In this document: positions 24,109-32,360 of the stretch, one piece after another
Layout: every line of letters begins with the position of its first letter
Position numbering within the stretch: position 1 is the first letter of the stretch
NCBI GenBank assembly: GCA_030652315.1
Contig: JAUSAX010000036.1
Span: 1-39,568 of the forward strand
DNA from: Afipia sp.
GTDB lineage: Bacteria > Pseudomonadota > Alphaproteobacteria > Rhizobiales > Xanthobacteraceae
Reading direction: 5' to 3'
DNA: 39,568 bases
Translations under genes and position numbers: made by a program
The notes under the pieces: generated by a model
Databases searched by the model: none
Told to the model about the DNA's origin: nothing
What the model saw: the letters and a program-made list of their open reading frames with translations, nothing else

Positions 24109-25521
24109 TCAGCTCGCGTGCCACTCGCGGATATCGACGAAATGCCCGGCGATGGCCGCGGCTGCGGCCATGGCGGGCGACACCAGATGGGTGCGGCCCT
24201 TGAAGCCCTGACGGCCTTCGAAGTTGCGGTTCGAGGTCGAGGCGCAGCGTTCTTCCGGCGACAGCTTGTCGGGATTCATCGCAAGGCACATCGAGCAGCC
24301 CGGCTCACGCCATTCGAAGCCGGCCTTGATGAAGATCTTGTCGAGCCCTTCGGCTTCGGCCTGCTCCTTCACGAGACCCGAGCCCGGCACGATCATCGCG
24401 TTGAGGTTGCCGTTGACGGTGTGACCGGCGACGACTTGCGCGGCCGCGCGCAGATCCTCGATGCGCCCGTTGGTGCAGGAGCCGATGAAGATGCGGTCGA
24501 GCTTGATGTCGGTGATCTTCGTGCCGGCCTTGAGGCCCATATAGTCGAGCGCGCGCTGCTTCGACAAACGCTTGGCTTCGTCCGCGATCTTTGCGGGGTC
24601 CGGCACGAAGCCCGAGATCGACACGACGTCCTCGGGCGACGTGCCCCAGGTCACGATCGGCGGCAGCTTCGCCGCGTCCAGCCGGATCTCGGCGTCGAAA
24701 TGCGCCCCGTCGTCGGTGCGCAGCGTCTGCCAGTAACGCATCGCGGCATCCCATGCGGCACCCGTCGGCGCCATCGGGCGGTCCTTCAGGAATTCGTAGG
24801 CCTTCTCGTCGGGCGCGATCAGGCCGGCGCGTGCGCCGCCTTCGATCGACATGTTGCAGACCGTCATGCGGCCTTCCATCGACAGCGCGCGAATCGCTTC
24901 GCCGGCGTATTCAAGCACGTAGCCGGTGCCGCCGGCGGTGCCGATCTCGCCGATGATCGCGAGAATGATGTCCTTCGCGGTGACGCCGTCGGGCAATGTG
25001 CCGTCGACGGTGGCGCGCATGTTCTTGGCCTTCTTCTGGATCAGCGTCTGGGTGGCGAGCACGTGCTCGACTTCCGACGTGCCGATGCCGTGCGCCAGTG
25101 CGCCGAACGCACCATGCGTCGAGGTGTGGCTGTCGCCGCAGACGATCGTGCTGCCGGGCAGCGTGAAGCCCTGCTCCGGACCAATCACGTGCACGATGCC
25201 CTGACGCTTGTCGTGCTCGTTGAAATACTCGACGCCGAACTCGCGTGCGTTCTCCGCGAGCGTCGCGATCTGCTCGGCGCTTTCCGGATCGGGATTGGGC
25301 TTGGAACGATCGGTGGTCGGGACGTTGTGGTCCACGACGGCGAGCGTCTTCTGCGGCGCGCGAACCTTGCGGCCGGTGGTGCGCAATCCTTCGAACGCCT
25401 GTGGCGAGGTGACCTCGTGAACAAGATGGCGGTCGATGTAGAGCAGGCAGGTGCCGTCGGGCTGCTCATCAACCAGATGGTCGTTCCAGATCTTGTCGTA
25501 GAGGGTCGTCGCTTTGGCCAT
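24109..25521 (-). CDS. leuC: 3-isopropylmalate dehydratase large subunit
   Basis: The iron-sulfur subunit of isopropylmalate isomerase (aconitase family), which with LeuD turns 2- into 3-isopropylmalate. The 470 residues are standard. The [4Fe-4S] ligands are in [13 protein letters not shown] and [11 protein letters not shown]. Other hallmarks are [19 protein letters not shown] and the opening [22 protein letters not shown] 25521 is chosen because [12 protein letters not shown] is the usual start; the upstream open frame to 25956 overlaps the VOC gene on the other strand. The ribosome-binding site (GGAC) is weak. Confidence 0.97.
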   Translation of the reverse strand: MAKATTLYDKIWNDHLVDEQPDGTCLLYIDRHLVHEVTSPQAFEGLRTTGRKVRAPQKTLAVVDHNVPTTDRSKPNPDPESAEQIATLAENAREFGVEYFNEHDKRQGIVHVIGPEQGFTLPGSTIVCGDSHTSTHGAFGALAHGIGTSEVEHVLATQTLIQKKAKNMRATVDGTLPDGVTAKDIILAIIGEIGTAGGTGYVLEYAGEAIRALSMEGRMTVCNMSIEGGARAGLIAPDEKAYEFLKDRPMAPTGAAWDAAMRYWQTLRTDDGAHFDAEIRLDAAKLPPIVTWGTSPEDVVSISGFVPDPAKIADEAKRLSKQRALDYMGLKAGTKITDIKLDRIFIGSCTNGRIEDLRAAAQVVAGHTVNGNLNAMIVPGSGLVKEQAEAEGLDKIFIKAGFEWREPGCSMCLAMNPDKLSPEERCASTSNRNFEGRQGFKGRTHLVSPAMAAAAAIAGHFVDIREWHAS

Positions 25522-25659
25522 TTTCGTCGTCCGATTTAACTGCCCGGATGGGTGTTTAGGGGGCCTTTGGGCCGCCGGTAGCACAGGCGGCCTTTTTACT
25601 CGCTTAACTTCGAAGGGGAAAGTATCCTGACGAGATAATAGCTTACGCAGGATGGCACA

Positions 25660-26073
25660 ATGTCTCCACGCCCGCCGGTTGCACCGTATCTCACCGTTTC
25701 GCCAGCCGCCGGCGCGATTGCCTTCTACACCGCCGCTTTCGACGCCAAACAGAAGGCGCTGATGCCGGCGATGGACGGTTTGCGCATTCTGCACTGCGAA
25801 CTGGAGATCAACGGCGGCGCGCTGTTTTTGTCCGACGCGTTTCCCGAATTCGGCACCGCGCGCACGCCCCTCCCTGGGGAACCCGTCACCATGTCGGTCA
25901 GTCTCGAATTCGAAACAGGCGAACAGGTGGACGAGATGTTCACGCGCGCGACCCAATTAGGGGCGAAAGGCGAAGTCACGCCGACCTACTCGTTCTGGGG
26001 CACGCGGACTGCGATCGTGCGCGACCCGTTCGGTCATCGCTGGATCATGAACGGGCCGCTGAAGCAGAAATAG
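25660..26073 (+). CDS. VOC-fold protein (glyoxalase/PhnB-like)
   Basis: A 137-residue protein of the vicinal oxygen chelate superfamily, closest in style to PhnB/YdcA-type domains: [21 protein letters not shown] at the start, [20 protein letters not shown] in the middle, and [19 protein letters not shown] at the end. Members bind small ligands or metals; many have no known activity. A weak GCAGGATG ribosome-binding site precedes ATG 25660. It is divergent from leuC and convergent with rplS over a shared terminator. Confidence 0.87.
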   Translation: MSPRPPVAPYLTVSPAAGAIAFYTAAFDAKQKALMPAMDGLRILHCELEINGGALFLSDAFPEFGTARTPLPGEPVTMSVSLEFETGEQVDEMFTRATQLGAKGEVTPTYSFWGTRTAIVRDPFGHRWIMNGPLKQK

Positions 26074-26101
26074 CGCGCTGCCGAACCCGATTCAGAAAAC
26101 A

Positions 26102-26130
26102 AAAAAGCGCGGCGATGAGCCGCGCTTTTT
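26102..26130. terminator. bidirectional rho-independent terminator
   Basis: AAAAAGCGCGGC, loop GATGA, GCCGCGCTTTTT: a perfect stem with A- and T-tracts at both sides. It ends the VOC gene and the rplS operon. Confidence 0.92.
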
Positions 26131-26155
26131 ACGTAATTCATCAAGTGCTGCGCGA

Positions 26156-26554
26156 TTACTTGCCCGAAGCGGCCTTGAGCGCTTCTTTTTCGCGGTTGTC
26201 CTGCTTTTCGACGATGCGCGCCGACTTGCCGCGCAGACCGCGCAGGTAATACAGCTTGGCGCGACGCACCTTGCCGCGGCGCACGAGCTTGATCGAGTCG
26301 ATCATCGGCGAGTAGATCGGGAACACGCGCTCCACGCCTTCGCCGTAGGAAATCTTGCGGACGGTGAAGCTCTCGTGGATGCCACCGCCGTTGCGGCCGA
26401 TGCAAACGCCTTCATAGGCCTGCACGCGCGAACGCTCGCCTTCGACAACCTTGACGTTGACGATGACGGTATCGCCCGGACCGAAATCGGGAATCGTCTT
26501 TCCGACGGAAAGCTTTTCCAGCTGTTCCTTGTCGATTTCTTGAATGATGTTCAT
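26156..26554 (-). CDS. rplS: 50S ribosomal protein L19
   Basis: A 132-residue protein of the large ribosomal subunit at the interface with 30S. It has the family motifs [47 protein letters not shown] and [23 protein letters not shown] 26554 with GGAG seven bases before the preceding GTG was taken; a GTG one codon earlier is possible. The C-terminal Lys-rich tail is a little longer than in E. coli. It is the last gene of the rpsP-rimM-trmD-rplS cluster, 102 bp after trmD. Confidence 0.97.
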   Translation of the reverse strand: MNIIQEIDKEQLEKLSVGKTIPDFGPGDTVIVNVKVVEGERSRVQAYEGVCIGRNGGGIHESFTVRKISYGEGVERVFPIYSPMIDSIKLVRRGKVRRAKLYYLRGLRGKSARIVEKQDNREKEALKAASGK

Positions 26555-26656
26555 CACAAAACTCCATCGGCGGCGCGCCCGGAAGGGGCTGCGCGGAAAT
26601 TCGTATCCAGCGTCTGCACGGATTGGCCGGTCATATACGCCATAGCCGCCCCGTTG

Positions 26657-27385
26657 TCACCCTTTCGTCGTGTCTTTTCGTGACCCTGGAGCGACGTTCT
26701 GGGCGATTTTGGCCGTCCAGAGGTCCGGCCGCCGGGCCTTGGTCAGGGCTTCGGCCTCCGCCCGCCGCCAGGCCTCGATTCGGGCATGGTCGCCCGAGAC
26801 CAGCACGTCCGGGATGGTCCGGCCCTCGAAAACCTGCGGGCGGGTATACTGGGGGTATTCCAGTAGTCCATCCGAAAAACTCTCGTCGGTTCCTGAGCTT
26901 AGCTTGCCCATGACGCCCGGCAGAAGCCGGACGCAGGCGTCCAGGAGGGCCAGCGCTGCGATTTCGCCCCCCGAGAGGACATAGTCCCCAATGGACACTT
27001 CCTCGAGCCCGCGGGCCTCGATGACCCGCTGATCGATGCCCTCGAATCGCCCGCAGACGATCAGCGGCCCGGGGCCAGATGCGAGTTCCATCACCCTTTT
27101 CTGGGTCAGCGGCGTGCCGCGCGGGCTCATCAGGAGGCGCGGGCGGTCCGGAGCAATGTCGGCGGCGTCGATGGCCGCTGCCAGCACGTCGGCGCGCAGC
27201 ACCATGCCGGGTCCGCCGCCGGCCGGGGTGTCGTCCACACTGCGATGTTTGTCGGTGGCGGCGTCGCGGATGTCGCGCGCATCGAGCGCCCACAGGTCCG
27301 ATGCCAGAGCTTTGCCCGCGAGGCTGATGCCGAGCGGGCCGGGAAACATCTCCGGAAACAGCGTGAGCACGGTGGCGCGCCACAT
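26657..27385 (-). CDS. trmD: tRNA (guanine-37 N1)-methyltransferase
   Basis: Methylates G37 next to the anticodon, preventing +1 frameshifts; a SPOUT-fold dimer using S-adenosylmethionine. The 242 residues hold [20 protein letters not shown] at the start, the knot motif [16 protein letters not shown] and [14 protein letters not shown], and the tRNA-binding C-terminal domain. ATG 27385 opens with [14 protein letters not shown]. It follows rimM by 16 bp, so it is co-transcribed. The C-terminus ends in a basic tail. Confidence 0.97.
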   Translation of the reverse strand: MWRATVLTLFPEMFPGPLGISLAGKALASDLWALDARDIRDAATDKHRSVDDTPAGGGPGMVLRADVLAAAIDAADIAPDRPRLLMSPRGTPLTQKRVMELASGPGPLIVCGRFEGIDQRVIEARGLEEVSIGDYVLSGGEIAALALLDACVRLLPGVMGKLSSGTDESFSDGLLEYPQYTRPQVFEGRTIPDVLVSGDHARIEAWRRAEAEALTKARRPDLWTAKIAQNVAPGSRKDTTKG

Positions 27386-27401
27386 GGTTCGGTTATCCCG
27401 T

Positions 27402-27935
27402 TCAGATATCCGCGTCGCGCGGAGAATCGCCTTCGATTTCCTGCGGTATCACGATCACCACATGGCCGCCGGCGAGATCGACTGTCGGCACCACCGCGTC
27501 GGTAAACGGCAACAGCAATGTCGAGCCTTGCGGCGGCGCGATCTCGATGATGTCGCCCGCGCCGAAATTATGGATGGCGAACACCTTGCCGATCTCGGTG
27601 CCCGCCGGATCGAGCGCGCGCAGTCCGATCAGGTCGGTGTGGTAGTATTCGCCTTCTTCCGTCTCGGGAAGTTTGTCGCGGTCGATGTAGAGCTCAAGGC
27701 CGTTAATGCGTTCGGCGTCTTCGCGGGTCGCGATGCCCTTGAGCACGGCGACCAGATGATCCTTGGCGATCCGGGCGCGCACCACTTCAAACTGGCGCGC
27801 GCCATCTTTGGTCGAGAGCGGTCCGTAATCGATCACCGTCATCGGGTCTTCGGTGAACGGCCACAGCCTCACCTCGCCGCGCACACCGTGCGCGGCGCCG
27901 ATTCTTGCAACGCAGATGCGCGGATCGCGCGTCAC
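27402..27935 (-). CDS. rimM: 16S rRNA processing protein RimM
   Basis: Assists maturation of the 30S head, binding S19. The 177 residues have the RimM N-terminal motif [20 protein letters not shown] and the PRC-barrel C-terminal half ([20 protein letters not shown]). The start is a GTG at 27935, near the usual N-terminal length; no ATG is nearby except an internal one at residue 32. The first base of the palindrome at 27937-28012 lies one base upstream of it, so the ribosome-binding site must be in the arm of that element (GGGACAC). Confidence 0.94.
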   Translation of the reverse strand: MTRDPRICVARIGAAHGVRGEVRLWPFTEDPMTVIDYGPLSTKDGARQFEVVRARIAKDHLVAVLKGIATREDAERINGLELYIDRDKLPETEEGEYYHTDLIGLRALDPAGTEIGKVFAIHNFGAGDIIEIAPPQGSTLLLPFTDAVVPTVDLAGGHVVIVIPQEIEGDSPRDADI

Positions 27936-27936
27936 G

Positions 27937-28012
27937 CTAGTGTCCCGAATCCGAAGTTCGCCTCATTTTGCGGTGCCCTTCGTAGCGAACTTCGGATTCG
28001 AAGGGACACTAG
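27937..28012. repeat. palindromic repeat, type F copy 1, abutting rimM
   Basis: Outer arms CTAGTGTCCC (27937-27946) and GGGACACTAG (28003-28012), continuing to GAATCCGAAGTTCGC and GCGAACTTCGGATTC with a small mismatch, around a central TCATTTTGCGGTGCCCTTCG. CTAG at both ends may be the target or terminal signature. Copy 2 is at 19548-19608. Confidence 0.9.
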
Positions 28013-28027
28013 CCAAATACAAGTCCT

Positions 28028-28099
28028 GTGTGGTTTTGGTTCGCAAGTCCGCAAACGTGGCGTGCTTCGAGAACGATGCGGACTTGCGAACCACCACAC
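28028..28099. repeat. perfect 16-bp inverted repeat between rpsP and rimM
   Basis: GGTTCGCAAGTCCGCA (28038-28053) and its exact complement (28077-28092), with outer GTGTGG / CCACAC arms at 28028-28033 and 28094-28099. It lies between the rpsP stop and the type F palindrome. The transcript would form a stable stem in the intercistronic region. Confidence 0.88.
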
Positions 28100-28109
28100 T
28101 GGAGTGCGA

Positions 28110-28439
28110 TTACTTGGCAGCGGCTTCGGCGGCAGCCTTGCGCTCCTTGCGCGGAACAGCCTTCTCCGGATTGTTGCGCACGGTGCGCTTGGCAACGCCG
28201 GCGGCGTCGAGGAAGCGCATCACGCGGTCCGACGGCTGCGCGCCCTTGGCGAGCCAGGCCTTGACCTTTTCCATATCGAGCTTGAGGCGCAGCTCGTTGT
28301 CCTTCGGCAGCAGCGGGTTGAAGTAACCGAGACGCTCGATGAAGCGGCCATCGCGCGGGAAGCGCGAGTCGGCGACGACGACGTGATAGACCGGACGCTT
28401 CTTGGTGCCTGCGCGCGCGAGGCGGATAACGACTGACAT
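28110..28439 (-). CDS. rpsP: 30S ribosomal protein S16
   Basis: A 109-residue small-subunit protein. It has the family opening [40 protein letters not shown] and [19 protein letters not shown], followed by a Lys/Ala-rich tail ([12 protein letters not shown]). ATG 28439 follows GGAGAACTAG. It is the first gene of the rpsP-rimM-trmD-rplS group. The 174-bp space to rimM, unusually long for this operon, is filled by two palindromes. Confidence 0.97.
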   Translation of the reverse strand: MSVVIRLARAGTKKRPVYHVVVADSRFPRDGRFIERLGYFNPLLPKDNELRLKLDMEKVKAWLAKGAQPSDRVMRFLDAAGVAKRTVRNNPEKAVPRKERKAAAEAAAK

Positions 28440-28473
28440 TCTAGTTCTCCTGTTTCATAAATCTGATCTCATC

Positions 28474-28573
28474 CGTCATTCCGAGATGCGTGCGCAGCAC
28501 GCAGGCCCGGAATCCCGGTGTTACTCAATCGAGATTCCGGGTTCGCTCGCGTTGCTCGCGCCCCGGAATGACG
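28474..28573. repeat. palindromic repeat, CGTCATTCCG type (type H)
   Basis: Outer arms CGTCATTCCG (28474-28483) and CGGAATGACG (28564-28573), inner CGGAATCCCGG and a GATTCCGGG, plus a GCGTGCGCAGCACGC-like mini-hairpin. It fills most of the gap between ffh and rpsP and ends 6 bp before the ffh stop. Confidence 0.82.
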
Positions 28574-28579
28574 AAATTC

Positions 28580-30094
28580 TCATTTCTTCTTGCCGATCCC
28601 CGGAAATCCGCCGAGGCCCGGCAATGTCGGTTTTCCAAGACCCGAAAGACCCGGAAAGTCCTTCGGCAGCGATGGCGCGCCTTGCGGAATTCCGCCGGGC
28701 ATCTTCGCAGCCAGTTCTTTCATGGCGTCGGCCGAGGGCATGCCGCCTCCGCCAAAACCCATCGCCTGCGCCATGCCCGCCAGCGGGCCGCGCTTGCCCT
28801 GACCCATGGCCTTCATCATGTCGGCCATGTTCCGGTGCATCTTGAGCAGCTTGTTGACTTCCTCGACCTTGAGGCCGGCGCCGGCGGCGATGCGCTTCTT
28901 GCGGCTGGCCTTGAGGATGTCGGGGTTCTTGCGCTCCTCGCGCGTCATGGAATCGATCACCGCCATCTGACGCTTCACAACCTTGTCGTCGAGATTCGCG
29001 GCAGCGATCTGGTTCTTCATCTTGGCGATGCCGGGCATCATGCCCATCAGCCCGCCGAGGCCGCCCATGGTCTGCATCTGCGCGAGCTGATCGCGCAGGT
29101 CGGCAAGATCGAACTTGCCCTTGCGCATTTTCTCGGCGACGCGCGCGGCCTTCTCGGCGTCGATATGCGCCGCCGCCTTCTCGACGAGGGAGACGACGTC
29201 GCCCATGCCGAGGATGCGGCCCGCGATCCGCGACGGGTGGAAGTCTTCCAGCGCATCGGTCTTTTCGCCGGTGCCGATCAGCTTGATCGGCTTGCCGGTG
29301 ACGGCGCGCATCGACAGCGCAGCGCCGCCGCGTCCGTCGCCGTCCACGCGCGTCAGCACGATGCCGGTGAGGCCGACGCGCTCATCGAAGGCGCGCGCGA
29401 GATTGACGGCGTCCTGACCGGTCAGCGAGTCCGCGACCAGCAGCACTTCATGCGGGTTCGCGGCGGTTTTCACCTCCGCGGCTTCGCTCATCATCTCTTC
29501 GTCGAGGGTGGTGCGGCCCGCGGTGTCGAGCAGCACGATGTCGTAGCCGCCGAGCTTGCCGGCCTGCAGTGCGCGCTGCGCGATCTGCACCGGCTTCTGC
29601 CCCGCAACGACGGGCAGCGTCTCGATGGACAGCTCGCGGCCGAGCACGGCAAGCTGCTCCTGCGCGGCCGGGCGATAGACGTCGAGCGACGCCATCAGAA
29701 CTTTTTTCTTGTCGCGCTGGGTAAGGCGGCGCGCGAGCTTCGCGGTGGTGGTGGTTTTGCCGGAGCCCTGCAGACCGACCATCATGATCGCGACCGGGGC
29801 CGGTGCGTTGAGATCGATTTGCTGGCCGTCGGAGCCCAGCGTTGCGACCAGTTCGTCGTGAACGATCTTGACGACCATCTGGCCCGGCGTCACCGACTTG
29901 ACGACGGTGGCGCCGATCGCCTGCTCGCGGACCTTGTCGATGAACGAGCGCACCACGTCGAGCGCGACGTCGGCCTCGAGCAGGGCGCGGCGCACCTCGC
30001 GCATGGCGGCGTCGACATCGGCTTCCGACAGCGCACCGCGCCGCGTCAGCCGATCGAGAATGCCTCCAAGCTTTTCCGACAGATTGTCGAACAT
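28580..30094 (-). CDS. ffh: signal recognition particle protein (Ffh/SRP54)
   Basis: GTPase that binds signal sequences and targets membrane proteins co-translationally with SRP RNA and FtsY. The 504 residues form N, G and M domains. The P-loop GLQGSGKT is at residues 107-114; DTAGRTTLDEEMM and TRVDGDGRGGAAL are G3 and G-domain motifs. The C-terminal M domain is methionine-rich (MGGLGGLMGMMPGIAKM) and ends in a Pro/Gly-rich tail (GLSGLGKPTLPGLGGFPGIG). ATG 30094 opens with MFDNLSEKLGGILDRLTRRG. The partner ftsY is not in the window. Confidence 0.97.
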   Translation of the reverse strand: MFDNLSEKLGGILDRLTRRGALSEADVDAAMREVRRALLEADVALDVVRSFIDKVREQAIGATVVKSVTPGQMVVKIVHDELVATLGSDGQQIDLNAPAPVAIMMVGLQGSGKTTTTAKLARRLTQRDKKKVLMASLDVYRPAAQEQLAVLGRELSIETLPVVAGQKPVQIAQRALQAGKLGGYDIVLLDTAGRTTLDEEMMSEAAEVKTAANPHEVLLVADSLTGQDAVNLARAFDERVGLTGIVLTRVDGDGRGGAALSMRAVTGKPIKLIGTGEKTDALEDFHPSRIAGRILGMGDVVSLVEKAAAHIDAEKAARVAEKMRKGKFDLADLRDQLAQMQTMGGLGGLMGMMPGIAKMKNQIAAANLDDKVVKRQMAVIDSMTREERKNPDILKASRKKRIAAGAGLKVEEVNKLLKMHRNMADMMKAMGQGKRGPLAGMAQAMGFGGGGMPSADAMKELAAKMPGGIPQGAPSLPKDFPGLSGLGKPTLPGLGGFPGIGKKK

Positions 30095-30374
30095 GGCCGC
30101 GCTGTATCCCGTTGCTCATGTCCCGATGGGGACGTGAAATTCCAAACACTTTTACGCCCGAGGGCGCACAGCGCTGTCGGGCGTTGGCCTCCGGCATCCA
30201 GTGCCGGGCGGCGGGTCGAAAAGAACGTCTTTTCGAGAAGTGCCGGGGTTAAAGCCTCCACAGCCCGAAAAGTCAAGAAAGGACCGAAAAAGGCTGATTC
30301 TGGGGCGGGTTGCGGTGTACCGTCCGGGAACCTAACTGTTGCCCCGATGGGCCGTTTCGGGCCCTTGGGACCCC

Positions 30375-31433
30375 ATGAAAGTCACCCGCCGCCGTGTTTT
30401 TGGTCTGCTTGCCGGTGCCGCGGTTGCCGTGGGCCTGCCATCTGTCTGGATTTCCAGCATGAAAACCTATGCCGGGCCGTTGTCCGATCATTTCGACGGA
30501 ACATATTTTTTCGACCCCGATGGATCGCCGCCGAAGAAGCTCTGGGAGGTTCTGCGCTGGCAGATCACCAAACAGGCTGCGAAATGGCCCAAGCGCGCGC
30601 CGAGCCCTTATACCGATACGCCGCCGCCGCAGGTGAACGGCGGCAAGGTGCGGTTTTCCTATGTCGGTCACGCAAGCTGGCTGATCCAGACCGCGGGCCT
30701 CAACATTCTGGTCGATCCGGTGTGGTCGGAACGCGCGTCGCCGGTGAGCTTCGCCGGGCCGAAGCGGGTCAACGATCCGGGTATCGCCTTCGACAAGCTG
30801 CCGCCGATCGACGTGGTGCTGGTGTCGCACGGGCATTACGACCATCTCGACGCCCGGACTCTTTCGAAGCTCGTTGCGAAATTTTCGCCGCGCGTGATCA
30901 CGCCGCTCGGCAACGATGTGACGATGGCGTCGAACGACGCGGCAATCCGCGCTGAAGCGTTCGACTGGAACGAGCGCGTCGAGATCGGCAATGGCGTCGC
31001 GGTCACACTGGTGGCGACGCGGCACTGGACCGCGCGCGGACTGTTCGATCGCAACAAGGCGCTGTGGGCGAGTTTCGTGCTGGAGACCCCGGCCGGAAAG
31101 CTCTACCTCGTCGCCGATTCCGGCTACGGCACCGGCGCGCATTTCCGGCGCGTCCGCGAAACGCATGGCCCGCTGCGCGCGGCGATCCTGCCCATCGGCG
31201 CCTATGAGCCGCGCTGGTTCATGCGCGAGATGCACATGAACCCCGAGGATGCCGTGAAGGCGCTGGCCGATTGCGGAGCCGAGATGGCGCTGGCGCATCA
31301 TCACGGCACCTTTCAGCTGACCGACGAGGCCATTGATGCGCCGGTCAACGATCTGGCGACGGCACTCGATGCGGCCGGCGTTGAGCGGGAAAGATTTTTG
31401 GCGCTCAAGCCCGGTCAGGTGTGGGAGATCTAG
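30375..31433 (+). CDS. metallo-beta-lactamase-fold hydrolase, NAPE-PLD/UlaG-like
   Basis: A 352-residue protein with the metal motif SHGHYDHLD, giving His152, His154, Asp156 and His157, of a two-metal MBL fold. The domain opens FSYVGHASWLIQTAGLNILV and DPVWSERASPVSFAGPKRV, typical of the NAPE-phospholipase-D-like and UlaG-like group (PF12706). The N-terminus has a twin-arginine-like VTRRRVFGLLAGAAVAVGL, so it may be exported by Tat. The ATG at 30375 was chosen over 30339 because it begins this signal. The substrate is unknown; a phospholipid or cyclic phosphate is possible. Confidence 0.85.
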   Translation: MKVTRRRVFGLLAGAAVAVGLPSVWISSMKTYAGPLSDHFDGTYFFDPDGSPPKKLWEVLRWQITKQAAKWPKRAPSPYTDTPPPQVNGGKVRFSYVGHASWLIQTAGLNILVDPVWSERASPVSFAGPKRVNDPGIAFDKLPPIDVVLVSHGHYDHLDARTLSKLVAKFSPRVITPLGNDVTMASNDAAIRAEAFDWNERVEIGNGVAVTLVATRHWTARGLFDRNKALWASFVLETPAGKLYLVADSGYGTGAHFRRVRETHGPLRAAILPIGAYEPRWFMREMHMNPEDAVKALADCGAEMALAHHHGTFQLTDEAIDAPVNDLATALDAAGVERERFLALKPGQVWEI

Positions 31434-31448
31434 CTTAGGCTCTCAACT

Positions 31449-31576
31449 CGTCATGGCCGGATTTATTCCGGCCATCCACGTCTTTACTTTTCCGTGGCAA
31501 AGACGTGGATGCCCGGGACAAGCCCGGGCATGACGACTGACTGGATTGCTTCGTCGCAAGTGCTCCTCGCAATGAC
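31449..31576. repeat. composite repeat: type B copy plus half type A copy
   Basis: 31449-31535 is a type B palindrome, with CATGGCCGGATTTATTCCGG on the left and GATGCCCGGGACAAGCCCGG on the right, each a hairpin, and ACGTCTTT / AAAGACGT between. It is nearly the reverse complement of 38476-38565. A half type A element (CTGGATTGCTTCG to CGCAATGAC) follows at 31541-31576. It lies between two convergent genes. Confidence 0.85.
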
Positions 31577-31587
31577 GAGCTTCATCG

Positions 31588-32283
31588 CTACTTCTGCTTG
31601 ATCTCGTAGGACACGCTGACCGAGACGCGCAGCGTTTCCTGACCCTGCGCCACCGGTGCGGACGCGGCCATGTCTGCCGCCATCTTGCGATACGGCATCG
31701 GGCCCGGCGCGGTTTCTTCCGAGATGCTGATCGGCGCGCCGATCGAGATGTTCGCAGCCTTGGCGTAGATTTCAGCCTTGCGCCTGGCGTCAGCGATGGC
31801 TTCCGAGCGCGCGTCGTCCAGCAGCTTCGAGGCCTTCGACACCATGAAACTCATGCCGCTGATCTCGTTGGCGCCGGCGCCCACCAGCACGTCGATGGTG
31901 TCGGCGACTTTGGTGATGTCGCGAATGGTGACGGTGACGCGGTTGCTCGCCCGGTAGCCGACGATCAGGAACGGCGCGTTGGCGTTGCGGTTCGGCGCGC
32001 TTTGCGGCGACAGCGACAGGCGCGAGGTCTGGATGTCCTTCTCGGCGAGGCCTGCGTTCTTCAGCGCCTGCAAGACGCCGCCCATCGCTTTGTTGTTGGC
32101 CTCCGAGGCCTCGCGCGCGGTCTTTGCCTCGGTGGTGACGCCGCTGTCGATCTGCGCCAGATCCGGCGGCACGGAGATCGAGGCTTCGCCGGTGACCGAA
32201 ACCGTTGGCGGCAGTGTTTGTCCGGACGCAGACGTGGCCATGGCGGCAAGGGCAATCGCGGCGATGACGGTGCGGGCGCGCAT
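31588..32283 (-). CDS. periplasmic SIMPL-domain (DUF541) protein
   Basis: A 231-residue exported protein with a signal peptide (MRARTVIAAIALAAMATSASG) and one SIMPL domain (PF04402; YggE-like). Seen features are VSVTGEASISVPPDLAQID, the central LVGAGANEISGMSF and DDARSEAIADARRKAEIYAK. The family is linked to envelope stress, but its activity is not established. It is the second gene of a two-gene minus-strand unit, 68 bp after the GyrI-domain gene, with a tandem repeat in the spacer. ATG 32283 lacks a strong ribosome-binding site. Confidence 0.88.
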   Translation of the reverse strand: MRARTVIAAIALAAMATSASGQTLPPTVSVTGEASISVPPDLAQIDSGVTTEAKTAREASEANNKAMGGVLQALKNAGLAEKDIQTSRLSLSPQSAPNRNANAPFLIVGYRASNRVTVTIRDITKVADTIDVLVGAGANEISGMSFMVSKASKLLDDARSEAIADARRKAEIYAKAANISIGAPISISEETAPGPMPYRKMAADMAASAPVAQGQETLRVSVSVSYEIKQK

Positions 32284-32315
32284 TCTGAAACTCCAGATTC
32301 TGATTGAGGGCGGCT

Positions 32316-32360
32316 CTACTTGAGCGGCAAGTTCTACTTGAGTGGCAAGTTCTACTTGAG
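32316..32360. repeat. 18-bp tandem repeat that copies a gene's last codons and stop
   Basis: CTACTTGAGCGGCAAGTT (32316-32333), CTACTTGAGTGGCAAGTT (32334-32351) and a partial third copy CTACTTGAG from 32352. On the minus strand each unit reads CTCAAGTAG, Leu-Lys-stop. The first is the true end of the 32352-33182 gene and the other two are in-frame echoes. Confidence 0.85.

Noticed and set aside
24091-25539. Open frame of 482 codons on the plus strand opposite leuC
   Set aside because: It is the antisense shadow of a well-conserved GC-rich gene; the translation is Arg/Asp/His-rich with no family.
28490-30955. Open frame of 821 codons on the plus strand opposite ffh and into the MBL gene
   Set aside because: It overlaps two confident genes in another frame or strand, and its composition is that of a shadow.
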